Below, piece after piece: positions 15,887 through 25,496 of a stretch of DNA of 64,000 nt. The notes below the pieces were generated by a model. It was given only the letters and a program-made list of their open reading frames with translations, did no database searches and was not told the DNA's origin. The DNA is from Pseudanabaena sp. BC1403 (GTDB taxonomy: Bacteria > Cyanobacteriota > Cyanobacteriia > Pseudanabaenales > Pseudanabaenaceae): contig NZ_PDDM01000001.1 in the NCBI RefSeq assembly GCF_002914585.1, positions 62,001 to 126,000 of the forward strand, given 5' to 3'. How positions within the stretch are numbered: the stretch's first letter is position 1; every line of letters starts with the position of its first letter. A program made the position numbers and the translations under genes.

Positions 15887-16793
15887 GAACGCTAGCTAGC
15901 AAGGCTTTTTGAGCATGAAGACGATTTTCGGCTTCATCCCAAATGCGAGACTGTGCACCTTCCATTACTTCATCAGTAATTTCCTCACCACGATGCGCAG
16001 GTAAGCAATGTAGGGCGATCGCATCTTTATCTGCCAGAGCCATTAACCCTGCATTCAATTGATAGGGCTGAAAAATGGGAATCCGATCTTCTGCTTCTGA
16101 TTCCTGTCCCATACTTGCCCATACATCTGTATACAGGACATGCGCTGCTAGTGATGCTAATTTAGGATCATCTGTAACGATTACTTCGGAAGTAATAGCT
16201 AGAGCTTTTGCTTGAGCAACAACAGCAGGATCAGGCATGAAATCTTTTGGTGAAGCAATGCGAACATTCATGCCAACAAGAGCGCAGCCAATCATCAGGG
16301 AATGCGCCATATTATTGCCATCTCCAAGATAAGTGAGGGTCAACCCTTTCAAAGAGCCGAAGTTTTCCATCACAGTTAGTAAATCTGCTAGGACTTGACA
16401 TGGATGCTCCAAATCGCTCAGGGCATTGATAATCGGCATCTTTGAGAATTTGGCAAAAGTCTCTAACTCAGCTTGCTCAAAAGTGCGAATTGCCAAAACA
16501 TCCAAATAGCGATCGAGTACTCTGGCGGTATCCTCTATCGGCTCACCCCGACTGACTTGCGTCACATTTGGATCGAGGTCGATGACATGTCCTCCCAGTT
16601 GATGCATGGCGACGGTAAAGCTAACTCGCGTTCTTGTTGACGCTTTGCGAAAAAGCAATCCAAGGGTTTTACGCTGAAAGTCAAACTGGACTTCTCCTGC
16701 TTTGAGTTGTTTTGCAAGAGTTAGCAATTCCTGAATTTCGCTTGGTTGCAAATCTGCCAAACTAAGAAGATCGCGTCCCTGAAGGTTTCCCAT
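15882..16793 (-). CDS. argF: ornithine carbamoyltransferase
   Basis: ArgF joins carbamoyl phosphate and ornithine to make citrulline in arginine synthesis. The 303-residue protein has the carbamoyl-phosphate motif FRKASTRTRVSF near residue 50, HPCQVLADLLT near 130, and the ornithine-binding ALHCLPAHRGEEITDEV near 265. SMGQE in the 230 loop supports ornithine rather than aspartate specificity. Length is standard. It is monocistronic and ends in a shared terminator. Confidence 0.95.
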   Translation of the reverse strand: MGNLQGRDLLSLADLQPSEIQELLTLAKQLKAGEVQFDFQRKTLGLLFRKASTRTRVSFTVAMHQLGGHVIDLDPNVTQVSRGEPIEDTARVLDRYLDVLAIRTFEQAELETFAKFSKMPIINALSDLEHPCQVLADLLTVMENFGSLKGLTLTYLGDGNNMAHSLMIGCALVGMNVRIASPKDFMPDPAVVAQAKALAITSEVIVTDDPKLASLAAHVLYTDVWASMGQESEAEDRIPIFQPYQLNAGLMALADKDAIALHCLPAHRGEEITDEVMEGAQSRIWDEAENRLHAQKALLASVL

Positions 16794-16839
16794 TGTTGTT
16801 AGTTAGAAAAGATCTTGTAATGACTGTATCATCAACTTA

Positions 16840-17026
16840 CAGCGCTTTACCCTGAATCAAAAACGGCTTTTCTGGGAAAGTAATGTAAAGCAGTATTTTT
16901 CTGAAAAAGTTATGAGTTTTGATTAATTGACAAAGTGCGATCGCCTCTAGCTTCTACAGGAATTTCGCTACGCAACTCGTTTCAAAGGGTCTGAGCTTTT
17001 AGCCCTCACTGTAGTGCTACTGAAGT
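16840..17026. repeat. decayed F- and D-type repeat remnants
   Basis: TACAGCGCTTTACCCTGAAT at 16840 is an F-element head followed by a broken hairpin. TTTCAAAGGGTCTGAGCTTT and TAGCCCTCACT near 16980-17008 resemble the end of a D element. No gene is visible between argF and the UPF0182 gene. Confidence 0.45.
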
Positions 17027-17130
17027 AATACCAATTAACAAAAGTGTGCCGACACTTTTGTTAATTAGAAACCAAACCCAGAAAGGGTTTTAAAAACGCA
17101 AAATGGCGTAGCCATTTTGTGTTTTGGTAT
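17027..17130. repeat. A-type multi-hairpin element
   Basis: AATACCAATTAACAAAAGTG opens a hairpin (17033-17066); AAACCC/GGGTTT forms a small middle hairpin; CGCAAAATGGCGTAGCCATT forms the last, ending TTTTGGTAT. It ends 1 bp before the ATG of the UPF0182 gene. Confidence 0.75.
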
Positions 17131-17131
17131 A

Positions 17132-20100
17132 ATGACGATTCTAGATAAAATTATGAAGTTAATCTCTACAAAACTAACCACATTTAATTTGTCTAAGCGC
17201 TATTACCTTTGGGCATTGTTGGGGATTGCGGGTTTAGTTTTGACCAGTGAAATCGTGGCGCGATTGGGAGCCGAGATTTTATGGTTTCAAGAAATGGGCT
17301 ACTTGCCAATGTATTTGTTGCGGCTTACTTGGCAAATTGGGCTGGGCAGTGCCGTATTCGCGATCGCTTTAGTCTATCTACTTAGAAATTTGCAGACTGC
17401 TGAAACGCTGAAATATGATGATTTGCCTAGCGATGCTGAACAGAAACAGTCAAAAATACGAAGGCGAGCATCTCCAAATCAGCAACTAAATAAGCAGCAA
17501 GCAATATCATCCAAATATATCCCAACTTCTCTGCGATTGCGTTGGCTATTGCCTCTAGTTCTTGGCTTGAGCCTACTAATTTGCTTGCTCATAATTCATT
17601 ATGGACAGGTCGCGATCGCGCAATGGCAGCCGTCAGTCATTCAGCCAAGTATTGCCCCAATTCCCCCTTTACTATTTAGACCAGATCTGATTGGTCAACT
17701 GGCAATTCAGATTGTAAGAGAGCGACTCCCAGCAGCCGTGACGATTGGGGTGGCGATCTCCTTGTTGGTTTACCCCAAGTTTTTACTGAAAGCGATCGCA
17801 TTTTTGATTAGTGCATTTACAGCATGGGTGATCTCGCGGCAGTGGATGCGAATTATTCCTTACTTTCAATCCACTAGTTTTGAACGAACTGAGCCAGTTT
17901 TCAATCAAGATATTAGCTTTTATATATTCAATTTGCCCACATTGGAAGTTTTGGAATTTGGGCTAGTCGGTATTTGTCTATATGGTTTTATCGCCGTACT
18001 TTTAACCTATTTGCTATCGGGGAATAGCCTGAGCGAAGGTAAATTTATCGGCATTTCCCACGCTCAACAGCGCCATCTTTACGGACTTGGCGGTGTTGTG
18101 ATGTTGAGCATTGGATTTAGTTATTGGCTCAATCGTTATGAACTTTTATATTCACCACGCGGCGTTTCTTTCGGAGCTAGCTATACCGATAATGTCGTGC
18201 AGTTGCCAGTCTACACAGGACTAAGTATTTTAGCTTTAGCGATCGCTATTTACTTGATTTTGAGATGGATTAGATTTCATCACCAGCCTGTCAGCCGTAA
18301 GCCCGTAGTAGCAACCCTAATTATATATCTGGTGATGGCGTTTGGGCTAGGTGAGGGTTTACCGATTGCTGTGCAATCACTGATCGTACAGCCTAATGAA
18401 CTTGCCCGTGAGCAGCCATATATTCAACGCACGATATCCTTAACCCGTGAAGCCTTTGGACTTGAAAGTATTAGTTCTCAAGTTTTTAATCCACAGGGCA
18501 AATTAACGGAAAAATCTATTCAAAAGAATGATCTTACAGTTCGGAATATTCGACTTTGGGATAAACAACCACTACTTGCGACCAATCGCCAACTTCAACA
18601 AATCCGTCTTTATTACAGTTTTCCTGATGCGGATATTGATCGCTATACGATTAATGAAGAGAAGCTATCCAAAACTGCGGCTAGTCAGCAACAGGTACTC
18701 ATCGCAGCGAGAGAATTAGACTATGCGGCAGTTCCTCAAGAAGCACAAACTTGGGTTAACCAACATTTGATTTATACCCATGGTTATGGATTTACCCTGA
18801 GTCCTGTCAATCGGGTTGCGGCTGGGGGCTTACCTGAATATTTCATTAAAGATATTGGCATCACCGAAGGTACTCCTCTCACCACTTCTAGCGAGGCAGT
18901 GCGAACAAGTATCCCGATTGGTCAGCCCCGTATTTATTACGGAGAGAATACTGACACCTATGTGATGACTGGCACAAAGGTAAAGGAGCTAGATTATCCT
19001 AGCGACAATGATAATGTTTACAACATTTACGATGGAAGAGGTGGGCTTGCCCTTGATTCATGGTGGAGGCGAATGCTATTTGCCAAATATCTGAATGATT
19101 GGCGCATGGCGGTAACTCCAGAATTTCAGCCCGAAACTAAGCTACTGTTTCGGCGGAACATTATGCAAAGAATTAAGGCGATCGCACCATTTTTGCGCTA
19201 TGACAGCGATCCTTATTTAGTGGCGGCAAGCACCAAGTCACAAGCTAATAATCAAGCTAATGATCCCAGTAATCTCTACTGGATTGTTGATGCCTATACA
19301 ACTAGCGATCGCTATCCCTATTCTGATGTTGGTAAAGAAGGAATTAATTACATTCGCAACTCGATCAAAGTTGTGATTGATGCATATCACGGCAATGTGA
19401 ATTTCTATATTGCTGAGCCCAGCGATCCGATTATTCACACATGGGCAAAGATTTTTCCTGATTTGTTTAAACCCATGAGTGCAATGCCTGAAGCCTTACG
19501 GCAGCATTTGCGCTATCCCGTGGATTTATTCTCAATTCAGTCAGAACGCTTGATGACCTATCACATGACTGATGCTCAAGTGTTCTACAACCGTGAAGAT
19601 CAATGGCAAATCCCCAATGAAGTCTATGGGGATAAACCGCGTTTGGTGGAGCCATATTATTTGATTACGAGTTTACCTGATGTTCCCTTTGAAGAGTTCA
19701 TTCTGCTATTGCCATTCACTCCTAAAGAACGAACAAATCTTGTAGCTTGGATGGCGGCGCGATCGGATGGAGAGAACTATGGCAAACTTCTGCTTTATAC
19801 TTTTCCTAAACAAATACTTGTCTATGGACCCGAACAAATCGAAGCCAGAATCAACCAAGATCCAGTTATTTCTCAACAAATTTCGCTCTGGAATCGTCAG
19901 GGTTCACGAGTGATTCAAGGAAATCTGTTGATCATTCCCATAGAACAATCACTCTTATATGTAGAACCACTCTATTTAGAATCAACTCAAAATAAATTGC
20001 CGACCCTAGTCCGCGTAATTGTTGCCTATGAAAATCGCATTGTGATGGCACAAACTTTACAACAAGCGATCGCAGCGATCTTTAAGCCTGCGCCAGAAAT

Positions 20101-20149
20101 TACTCCACCGATCATTCGCCCAGTCGAAGCACCGACTTTGCAACCTTAA
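17132..20149 (+). CDS. UPF0182 family large membrane protein
   Basis: The ~1005-residue protein belongs to UPF0182, conserved in cyanobacteria and actinobacteria and of unknown function. The N-terminal ~420 residues contain about seven to eight membrane helices ([40 protein letters not shown] and later ones). The remainder is a large soluble domain with [38 protein letters not shown] and [14 protein letters not shown], typical of the family. The frame extends to a TTG at 17117 inside a repeat; the ATG at 17132 is preferred. No Shine-Dalgarno site is visible because a mobile repeat abuts the start. Confidence 0.85.
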   Translation: MTILDKIMKLISTKLTTFNLSKRYYLWALLGIAGLVLTSEIVARLGAEILWFQEMGYLPMYLLRLTWQIGLGSAVFAIALVYLLRNLQTAETLKYDDLPSDAEQKQSKIRRRASPNQQLNKQQAISSKYIPTSLRLRWLLPLVLGLSLLICLLIIHYGQVAIAQWQPSVIQPSIAPIPPLLFRPDLIGQLAIQIVRERLPAAVTIGVAISLLVYPKFLLKAIAFLISAFTAWVISRQWMRIIPYFQSTSFERTEPVFNQDISFYIFNLPTLEVLEFGLVGICLYGFIAVLLTYLLSGNSLSEGKFIGISHAQQRHLYGLGGVVMLSIGFSYWLNRYELLYSPRGVSFGASYTDNVVQLPVYTGLSILALAIAIYLILRWIRFHHQPVSRKPVVATLIIYLVMAFGLGEGLPIAVQSLIVQPNELAREQPYIQRTISLTREAFGLESISSQVFNPQGKLTEKSIQKNDLTVRNIRLWDKQPLLATNRQLQQIRLYYSFPDADIDRYTINEEKLSKTAASQQQVLIAARELDYAAVPQEAQTWVNQHLIYTHGYGFTLSPVNRVAAGGLPEYFIKDIGITEGTPLTTSSEAVRTSIPIGQPRIYYGENTDTYVMTGTKVKELDYPSDNDNVYNIYDGRGGLALDSWWRRMLFAKYLNDWRMAVTPEFQPETKLLFRRNIMQRIKAIAPFLRYDSDPYLVAASTKSQANNQANDPSNLYWIVDAYTTSDRYPYSDVGKEGINYIRNSIKVVIDAYHGNVNFYIAEPSDPIIHTWAKIFPDLFKPMSAMPEALRQHLRYPVDLFSIQSERLMTYHMTDAQVFYNREDQWQIPNEVYGDKPRLVEPYYLITSLPDVPFEEFILLLPFTPKERTNLVAWMAARSDGENYGKLLLYTFPKQILVYGPEQIEARINQDPVISQQISLWNRQGSRVIQGNLLIIPIEQSLLYVEPLYLESTQNKLPTLVRVIVAYENRIVMAQTLQQAIAAIFKPAPEITPPIIRPVEAPTLQP

Positions 20150-20182
20150 AAAATGGGTGTGCTATGCACACCCATTTTTTAA
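20146..20182. terminator. bidirectional terminator
   Basis: TTAAAAAATGGGTGTGC and complement around a TAT loop. It contains the stop codons of both flanking convergent genes. Confidence 0.9.
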
Positions 20183-20715
20183 ATTTTCACACCAGATTTA
20201 CGGGCAATCCAAATTTCCCAATTGCGGAGAAAACTCGATCGCGCTTTAAATATTGTGGCAATCGATGGCTTGAACACAAGCTCTTCACAAGGAGGCTGCA
20301 CCAAAATTGTAAATAAGCCTAAACGATTACCGACAATGGTATCCGTAAATAGGCGATCGCCTACCATCGCCACTTGAGAAGCTGGCAATTCCATTGCTTC
20401 GAGAACTTGACGTACAACTCGACGAGAAGGTTTGCCTGCGCGACTACGATAGGGAAGATTTAAACTCTCGGCGACCCTTTGAATGCGGCGATCGCTAAAG
20501 TTATTGCTAGCTAGCCAGATGGGATATTTTGTCCGCATTAGCTCAATCCAAATACGAATTTCCGCTGACACATCGGCTTCATCATCACCAATTAATGTAT
20601 TATCCACGTCCAAAATCAAGCCGCGCAAACCGTGAGTTCCCATTATTTGTGGAGTGATTGCGTAAATTGGTGCTGACAAAACTAAGTCAGGAGAAATAAG
20701 TTGCCAAGGTTTCAC
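20179..20715 (-). CDS. YqeG-family HAD IIIA-type phosphatase
   Basis: The 178-residue enzyme has HAD motif I LDVDNTLIG near residue 37, motif II WLASNN, a lysine in RAGKPSRR, and motif IV MVGDRLFTDTIVGNR. It matches the YqeG family (phosphatidylglycerophosphate phosphatase-like in relatives). It lies downstream of mltG and the DUF3727 gene on the same strand, a neighbourhood I recall as recurrent in cyanobacteria; a palindrome separates them. Confidence 0.85.
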   Translation of the reverse strand: MKPWQLISPDLVLSAPIYAITPQIMGTHGLRGLILDVDNTLIGDDEADVSAEIRIWIELMRTKYPIWLASNNFSDRRIQRVAESLNLPYRSRAGKPSRRVVRQVLEAMELPASQVAMVGDRLFTDTIVGNRLGLFTILVQPPCEELVFKPSIATIFKARSSFLRNWEIWIARKSGVKI

Positions 20716-20802
20716 AAATATTTTAAAAATGTTAATTAAATAATTAAGAATATTTTACAGCGCTTTGCGCTAGAACAGTTGCGCCTCGCCTAAGTGTTCA
20801 GT

Positions 20803-20855
20803 AAAAAACAAAAGAGAGTTGCGGCGCTTCGCGCCGCAACTCTCTTTTGTTTTTT
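20803..20855 (-). repeat. 25-bp hairpin capped by GCGGCGC-TTC-GCGCCGC, likely terminator of mltG
   Basis: Arms AAAAAACAAAAGAGAGTTGC plus GGCGC. On the minus strand it lies just after the mltG stop and has a T run. An F-element head (CAGCGCTTTGCGCTAGAACA) lies upstream at 20757. Confidence 0.8.
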
Positions 20856-20857
20856 GA

Positions 20858-21949
20858 TTACTGTTTGGGTGTTTTTTGCTGGATTTTTTTGTCGATCACT
20901 TGCAATGCTTTTTCATGATCTTCTAAGGTGCGGCTAAATACATGACTACCATCAAACTTAGCCACAAAGAACAAATAGTCGGTGGTTGCAGGATCAAGAG
21001 TTGCCTTGAGACTAGCTAATCCGACTGAAGCGATCGCCCCTGGAGGTAGCCCTTCATTTAGATAAGTGTTATAGGGCGAATCAGTCCGCACCTGTTCTAG
21101 AGTAAGTGGATTTTCAGGAGTTTGTTTGATATTTAAGCCATATTCGACCGTGGGGTCGGACTCTAAACGCATATTTTTTTTGATGCGATTCCAAAAAACG
21201 CCTGAAATTATCCGACGCTCTGATTCAATTACCGCTTCTTTTTCAACAATACTTGCCAGAGTGACCCAATCTTTGAGACTAACTTTGACCTTCGGCTTAC
21301 CAGACTGATTTTCTTGATAAACAGGTAAAGCTACTTGTTCAAAGCGATCAAGCATCAAATCGATTATGCGATCAGGTGTCGCTTCTGATGGCAAGATTTG
21401 ATAAGTATCAGGAAATAGAAACCCCTCCAAACTGGGCACATCTTCAGGAATCCAGTTTCGTCGCCGAGGACTGACACGCTGAGCTGCCGCCACAAAATCC
21501 TTAGCCGTAAAAAAACCCTGTTTCTCAAATAAATCTGCCATCTGTGCGATCGACCAACCTTCAGGAATCGTAAATCGAACTTCCGAGGATTTCGCAGTCT
21601 GAATTTGAGCAACAACTTCTGGCAATGACTGATTAGTAGCAAAGTCATAGGTTCCTGCTCTCAAGGCTACTGGCTCATTGCTTCGCAATGATTGCCACGT
21701 AACCCACAAACGCAGAGCCAAGCTAGAGCGAATTACGCCTGCTGCTTCTAGCTCTTGCGCGATCGCTTGGGTTGGCATCCCATCGGATATAGTTAATCGA
21801 ATCTTTGCCCCAAAATTGCTAGGTGCTGCACTTGCCCAAATCCACCAAGAACTGCTAACGAAGCCAGTAACTAGGATAGTTAAAGGGACGGCAACACCAT
21901 AAAACAGCCAATTATGACTCTTCTTCGGCATCTTCTGTGCTGAGGACAT
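20858..21949 (-). CDS. mltG: endolytic murein transglycosylase MltG
   Basis: MltG cleaves nascent peptidoglycan strands at the inner membrane and sets glycan length. The 363-residue protein has one N-terminal membrane helix (WLFYGVAVPLTILVTGFVSS), a LysM-like segment (FTIPEGWSIAQMADLFEKQG) and the YceG catalytic region with LEGFLFPDTYQI and ASIVEKEAVIESERRIISGV, where the EKE glutamate is catalytic. It ends with DPTVEYGLN, SPYNTY and GLPPGAIASVG. The start overlaps the end of the DUF3727 gene by 38 bp; an ATG 18 bp later is possible. Confidence 0.95.
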   Translation of the reverse strand: MSSAQKMPKKSHNWLFYGVAVPLTILVTGFVSSSWWIWASAAPSNFGAKIRLTISDGMPTQAIAQELEAAGVIRSSLALRLWVTWQSLRSNEPVALRAGTYDFATNQSLPEVVAQIQTAKSSEVRFTIPEGWSIAQMADLFEKQGFFTAKDFVAAAQRVSPRRRNWIPEDVPSLEGFLFPDTYQILPSEATPDRIIDLMLDRFEQVALPVYQENQSGKPKVKVSLKDWVTLASIVEKEAVIESERRIISGVFWNRIKKNMRLESDPTVEYGLNIKQTPENPLTLEQVRTDSPYNTYLNEGLPPGAIASVGLASLKATLDPATTDYLFFVAKFDGSHVFSRTLEDHEKALQVIDKKIQQKTPKQ

Positions 21950-22466
21950 GGTCTAAATATTGCTCCACATAAGGCTCAAGGGCTACCATTTCATCAGGAG
22001 TGAGAATTTCTGGTTGACCATCATCTCCAACTTTAGCAATAAACATCAATGGATCTAGGGATGTAAATACAGAAAAAGCTTGCTCTTCATAATAGAAATG
22101 GGCTAACTCTTGAAATTCACCACAGTTCCCATCTTCTTCGGTATCAATCTCAATGATATCGTCTTCAGTTGGTTCAGGTAATTCGCCCTGAACGGTCAAT
22201 GTATGGGCAGAACGTTTGAGGGAAAGATTTTGTTCTGCTAAAACCGCCTGAGCTACTGGGAAAATTAGATCAATTTCCTCTTCAGTGACATCGACTAATT
22301 CAGTCTCTTCTTCGTCATCAGTTTCTTGCCATGCAAAGATTTGCACGGAAAAGTCCACTGGTTGCAGCAACAAGTATTCGGTGCTGTCCACTTTAAACGC
22401 GGTTTCGACAGTACAAGGCAAGCTCTTACCTGCGTCATCCGTAAGTATGATCGTCGATCCTTCCAT
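21912..22466 (-). CDS. DUF3727 domain-containing protein
   Basis: The 184-residue acidic protein fits the cyanobacterial/plastid DUF3727 family, with a beta-rich N-terminus (STIILTDDAGKSLPCTVETA, EYLLLQPVDFSVQIFAWQET) and an acidic C-terminus. Plant homologues are plastid proteins of unclear role. It overlaps mltG by 38 bp, so the two are translationally coupled, perhaps linking it to envelope growth (inference). Confidence 0.75.
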   Translation of the reverse strand: MEGSTIILTDDAGKSLPCTVETAFKVDSTEYLLLQPVDFSVQIFAWQETDDEEETELVDVTEEEIDLIFPVAQAVLAEQNLSLKRSAHTLTVQGELPEPTEDDIIEIDTEEDGNCGEFQELAHFYYEEQAFSVFTSLDPLMFIAKVGDDGQPEILTPDEMVALEPYVEQYLDHVLSTEDAEEES

Positions 22467-22609
22467 AGATTGCTGTTTTGTATCCTATAGCACTACTAGC
22501 TCAGAGAAACCCTCTTGTATAAGGCTTTTGGCGCTTTTAAGCATTATGACAGCAAATGTGACAGTTATAACGTCACCTACTAAAACAGGATGACTCAAAT
22601 GGTGGTGCT

Positions 22610-22658
22610 AAACAGGTAAGAATGGGCGGCGCTTTGCGCCGCCCATTCTTACCTGTTT
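22610..22658. repeat. 23-bp hairpin capped by GCGGCGC-TTT-GCGCCGC
   Basis: Arms AAACAGGTAAGAATGGGCGG plus CGC. It lies upstream of the DUF3727 gene and is not next to any stop codon. Confidence 0.85.
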
Positions 22659-22928
22659 AAATCCTTACTTTGCTCAAATAGCTTTTGTATTGACAGTACT
22701 TTTTGGCAAAAAAGTATATGAAACTTTCTGGGGACAATACTTCGGACGAATTTAAAATTCGGAACAAAAAAGTTATTCATCGACCTTTGCGATCGCAAAG
22801 GTCGATGGCTGGCACGGGGGCATAGCCCCTACTAAATCCGAATTGTTCAGGTAGGAGCAATGCCCGTGGTTGACCTGTCAGGCTGGCAGCAGGAGATTCA
22901 TCATTTGGGTTCCATGCAACATCAGTTA

Positions 22929-23096
22929 TTAACGTTGAATATTTGTTGAAGCACGATCCCAAGCATCTTTTACAGCATGTTTAGCTTGTGCCCAAGGTAA
23001 ATTTCCAGTTTGATTTGTTTGATAATCACGCTTCAAATCTGTCTCAACTTCGCTGTAAGTCCGACCACTATGCCCATAGCGATCGCGCCCTTCTTA
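22929..23096 (-). pseudogene. 3' fragment duplicate of the glycine-zipper gene at 24820
   Basis: Read on the minus strand this encodes EGRDRYGHSGRTYSEVETDL, KRDYQTNQTGNLPWAQAKHA and VKDAWDRASTNIQR-stop, nearly identical to the last ~56 residues of the gene at 24820-25332. The upstream part, with the glycine-rich membrane segment, is absent and no start codon is available. Protein identity is higher than DNA drift would suggest, so the copy is either recent or was once a functional paralogue. Confidence 0.85.
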
Positions 23097-23257
23097 GCTC
23101 ACTTTAAAGAGATATTAGTGGTGTTTCCCCTTAAAAAGAATGATCATAGCTATAGCAATTTCTATGCTGGTGAGTTACAGGCAGGGGGCTTAAGCCCTTT
23201 GTTCAGATAGCTTGGATAAAACCATATGTACCTCACTAGATTGAGAACGGCTATATG

Positions 23258-23437
23258 CTATGTAAGTCCTATAGAATTTACGTGGCGAGTATGAACACTG
23301 TTAACACATACACTTGTGCAAGATGTTGAAGCGGCTAATCCCAAAAAAGCATCCCAACGGTCGCGATAGCTGAAATCTCCAACATTAATAACTTGTCGCT
23401 CTGTAGAAGTTTCCCAAGGTCGTTCAGAATTAATCAT
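23258..23437 (-). CDS. possible 59-residue protein with good ribosome site
   Basis: ATG at 23437 is preceded by CAGGAGCGAAGATC, a well-spaced Shine-Dalgarno site. The product starts MINSERPWETSTERQVINVG, DFSYRDRWDAFLGLAASTS, then becomes cysteine-containing and ends HVNSIGLT. The first half looks like genuine protein, the second less so, so this may be the surviving front of a longer stress-island gene. It is not recognised. Confidence 0.4.
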   Translation of the reverse strand: MINSERPWETSTERQVINVGDFSYRDRWDAFLGLAASTSCTSVCVNSVHTRHVNSIGLT

Positions 23438-23456
23438 GATCTTCGCTCCTGTAATA

Positions 23457-23548
23457 TAGCAATCCTAAATAAATCGTGAGAAGTAAAAGTCCATAACAAG
23501 GGGCTTAAGCCCCTTGGCTTTCTCACATCTCATTTAGGATCGCTATAT
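23457..23548. repeat. palindromic repeat bounded by TATAGCAATCCTAAAT
   Basis: TATAGCAATCCTAAATAAAT...GTGAGAA is mirrored by TTCTCACATCTCATTTAGGA TCGCTATA (split here), with an inner CAAGGGGCTTAAGCCCCTTG. A decayed relative lies at 23148-23215 (GGGGGCTTAAGCCC). This resembles dispersed repeats found across cyanobacteria. Confidence 0.7.
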
Positions 23549-23572
23549 GGTTTGATGCAAGAACTAGAAAAT

Positions 23573-24610
23573 CTAGTGAGAAGCAGAAGCGAGTCGATGA
23601 TCTTGAATCTTGCTCTTGGCAGTCTTAAAATCAGTCGCGAGTTGCTTCTGTTGTTCATCGCCAAAACTACCATTAATGCGAGGGAACATTTCATCCTCTT
23701 CTTCTTTAATGTGAGCACTGACATCCGATGCCAGAATCTCTACCGCAGCTTTAAAAGCTACCGTATCGTCACAGTTCATGGCTTTAATCTGTTCAAGCTT
23801 TTGCTTCATTTCTGCTTGTTCGTCATACAGATGCTGAATGTCGTTGTAGTAAGGACGCACAACTGGATAGATAACTTCCTCCTCGGCGGCAGAGTGAGCG
23901 CTCAAGTCTTGGTAGACCTGCCCAAAATACTCCTCTATCTTTTGAGGATCGTCAGTGGCTTTAATCTGAGAAAGCAGAGCAAAGACCTTAGTATGATCGA
24001 GTCGAATAAGATCACAGATCTTGATCTCATGGTCGTTACGACTAATGATACTGCCAGCAATACCACTTAGGGCTGCGATGGAATCCTGTACTCTTGACCA
24101 CAGTCCGCTATCAGAAGGCTTGCCTGTGAGTTCCATAGTACTCAGAGACTCCATGATCCCTTTGAGTTGCTCTTCATGTCCACGATTTTCAAAGTTGACC
24201 GCATTGAGAGGGGCGATCGCGACAGCAATATCTGCTCCTACCACTTGACCAGCCTTGTGAACAAGAATTCCTGCCATTGCTTGAGTGTGTTTAAGAAGTT
24301 CATGCTTTGCTACTTTATCAAACAAAGAGAGATCTGAATTCTTCATCATTTTACTGACTTCTTCAAACTCTTGATGAATTGTCGATTTTGGTTCAGCTTT
24401 AATCCCATACTGCACAATTACAGTATCGATAATGCCTAAATTCTTCTGATCGTCTCTGAGAAAGCCTTCTAAGCGATTGGTGATCTCTCGATCTGGACAA
24501 GCCTCGATTAAACTCTTTTCATTGGCAATCAGCAAGTTTTGAGTTGCTTTCATATCTGCCAATTTGACTGCGATCGCAGTACGTTTGTTGTCTTCGAGTG
24601 TTACTGACAT
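23573..24610 (-). CDS. hemerythrin HHE-domain protein
   Basis: The 345-residue protein has an N-terminal helical half (residues ~1-205, ferritin-like in character) and a C-terminal hemerythrin domain from about residue 210. The di-iron ligands are visible: DLIRLDHTKVFALL, DLSAHSAAEEEVIYPVVRPY, HLYDEQAEMKQKL, and ASDVSAHIKEEEDEMFPRI. Such proteins bind oxygen, NO or iron and act in stress or iron homeostasis. AAGGAG lies before the ATG. It opens the leftward part of the stress island, and a diverged copy of the island's shared upstream motif lies about 90 bp before the start. Confidence 0.85.
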   Translation of the reverse strand: MSVTLEDNKRTAIAVKLADMKATQNLLIANEKSLIEACPDREITNRLEGFLRDDQKNLGIIDTVIVQYGIKAEPKSTIHQEFEEVSKMMKNSDLSLFDKVAKHELLKHTQAMAGILVHKAGQVVGADIAVAIAPLNAVNFENRGHEEQLKGIMESLSTMELTGKPSDSGLWSRVQDSIAALSGIAGSIISRNDHEIKICDLIRLDHTKVFALLSQIKATDDPQKIEEYFGQVYQDLSAHSAAEEEVIYPVVRPYYNDIQHLYDEQAEMKQKLEQIKAMNCDDTVAFKAAVEILASDVSAHIKEEEDEMFPRINGSFGDEQQKQLATDFKTAKSKIQDHRLASASH

Positions 24611-24670
24611 TTAGATTGCTCCTTTGTGTAATTAAGAGATGTTTACTTCTCTTTTACAAAATCATGGCAT

Positions 24671-24701
24671 CGGAATGTCTAACTACTTGAGTGACTTGAT
24701 T
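24671..24701 (-). promoter_or_regulatory. weak copy of the stress-island upstream motif
   Basis: On the minus strand TCAAGTCACTCAAGTAGTTA then GACATTCCGATG matches 18 of 28 positions of the motif at 28560 and sits at a similar distance (~90 bp) from the ATG. Confidence 0.35.
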
Positions 24702-24719
24702 AACTTGCTCTACTACGAA

Positions 24720-24757
24720 ACAAAGTGTAATAGAACATGAGTTCCATTACACTTTGT
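24720..24757. repeat. hairpin ACAAAGTGTAAT...ATTACACTTTGT
   Basis: Imperfect 17-bp stem with ATGA loop, between the hemerythrin gene and the glycine-zipper gene. Confidence 0.6.
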
Positions 24758-24761
24758 TAAA

Positions 24762-24809
24762 AAGCCAAAAGCTGAGCCGCCCGTATAGTGGGTGGCTCAG
24801 CTTTTGGCT
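24762..24809 (-). terminator. hairpin after the glycine-zipper gene
   Basis: AGCCAAAAGCTGAGCC pairs with GGCTCAGCTTTTGGCT around a 16-base loop, 10 bp beyond the stop codon at 24820. Confidence 0.65.
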
Positions 24810-24819
24810 AGCGACCTAA

Positions 24820-25332
24820 TTAACGTCGAATCATGGTAGAAGCACGATCCCATGCATCTTTTACTGCATGTTTAGCTTTTTCCCAAGGCAAATTTCCAGT
24901 TTGATTTGTTTGATAATCGCGCTGCAAATCTGTCTCAACTTCGCTGTAAGTCCGACCACTATGACCATAGCGATCGTAGCCTTCATAGCCAGTGCGGTAG
25001 GCTGGTTGATAATCTTCGTAGGTTTTGTCTTGCTCAGCATAGGAGCTAGAAGTATAAGTCTCCTGCCAATTGGTTTCTTCAAAAGTTGGATTAACTTGTT
25101 CGGCAACATCCTTCCCAGCCAAACCACCAACTACTGAGCCAATCACTGCACCAACTACAGCACCAACTGGCCCACCAACAGCGCCACCGATGACTGTCGC
25201 TACAGTCCCAGCACCTGCGGCTCCCACACCTGTTCCGAGGGGATGCGCTCCTACTTCTCCAGAAAGTGGATCGAGATTCGCATCGCTTTGGTCAGTGGGA
25301 TTGACATCTCTGTTTACGGTTCTATTAGTCAT
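24820..25332 (-). CDS. glycine-zipper stress protein
   Basis: The 170-residue protein has a hydrophilic N-terminus (NRTVNRDVNPTDQSDANLDP), a glycine-zipper hydrophobic block at ~35-75 (AAGAGTVATVIGGAVGGPVG, AVVGAVIGSVVGGLAGKDVA) and a polar, tyrosine-rich C-terminus with GNLPWEKAKHAVKDAWDRAS. The C-terminal W-x-x-A-x-x-A-x-x-D-A-W pattern is seen in stress-induced proteins of many bacteria. It probably associates with membranes. A partial duplicate of its 3' end lies at 22929. Confidence 0.75.
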   Translation of the reverse strand: MTNRTVNRDVNPTDQSDANLDPLSGEVGAHPLGTGVGAAGAGTVATVIGGAVGGPVGAVVGAVIGSVVGGLAGKDVAEQVNPTFEETNWQETYTSSSYAEQDKTYEDYQPAYRTGYEGYDRYGHSGRTYSEVETDLQRDYQTNQTGNLPWEKAKHAVKDAWDRASTMIRR

Positions 25333-25406
25333 TTTTACTTGTCCTATAAATAATTTGTTTGCAAGTTGTCCAAAACCTTGAAATTGGAAGCATTTCTGTA
25401 ATTCTT

Positions 25407-25482
25407 ACAGTGCTTTACACTGAATCTAGAACCAATATTTTTGTTGAAAGTAATGCAAAGCATTACTTTCAACAAAAATATT
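25407..25482. repeat. F-type element with perfect hairpin
   Basis: TTACAGTGCTTTACACTGAA precedes a 23-bp-arm hairpin (25434-25482; AATATTTTTGTTGAAAGTAA plus TGC, loop AAA). The hairpin ends 15 bp past the stop of the following leftward gene and may terminate it. Confidence 0.75.
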
Positions 25483-25496
25483 TCTGTAAATAGCTT

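Noticed and set aside
22777-22962. 61-codon minus-strand ORF near a duplicated fragment
   Set aside because: It overlaps the pseudogene fragment in another frame, is proline/leucine-rich and has no ribosome site.
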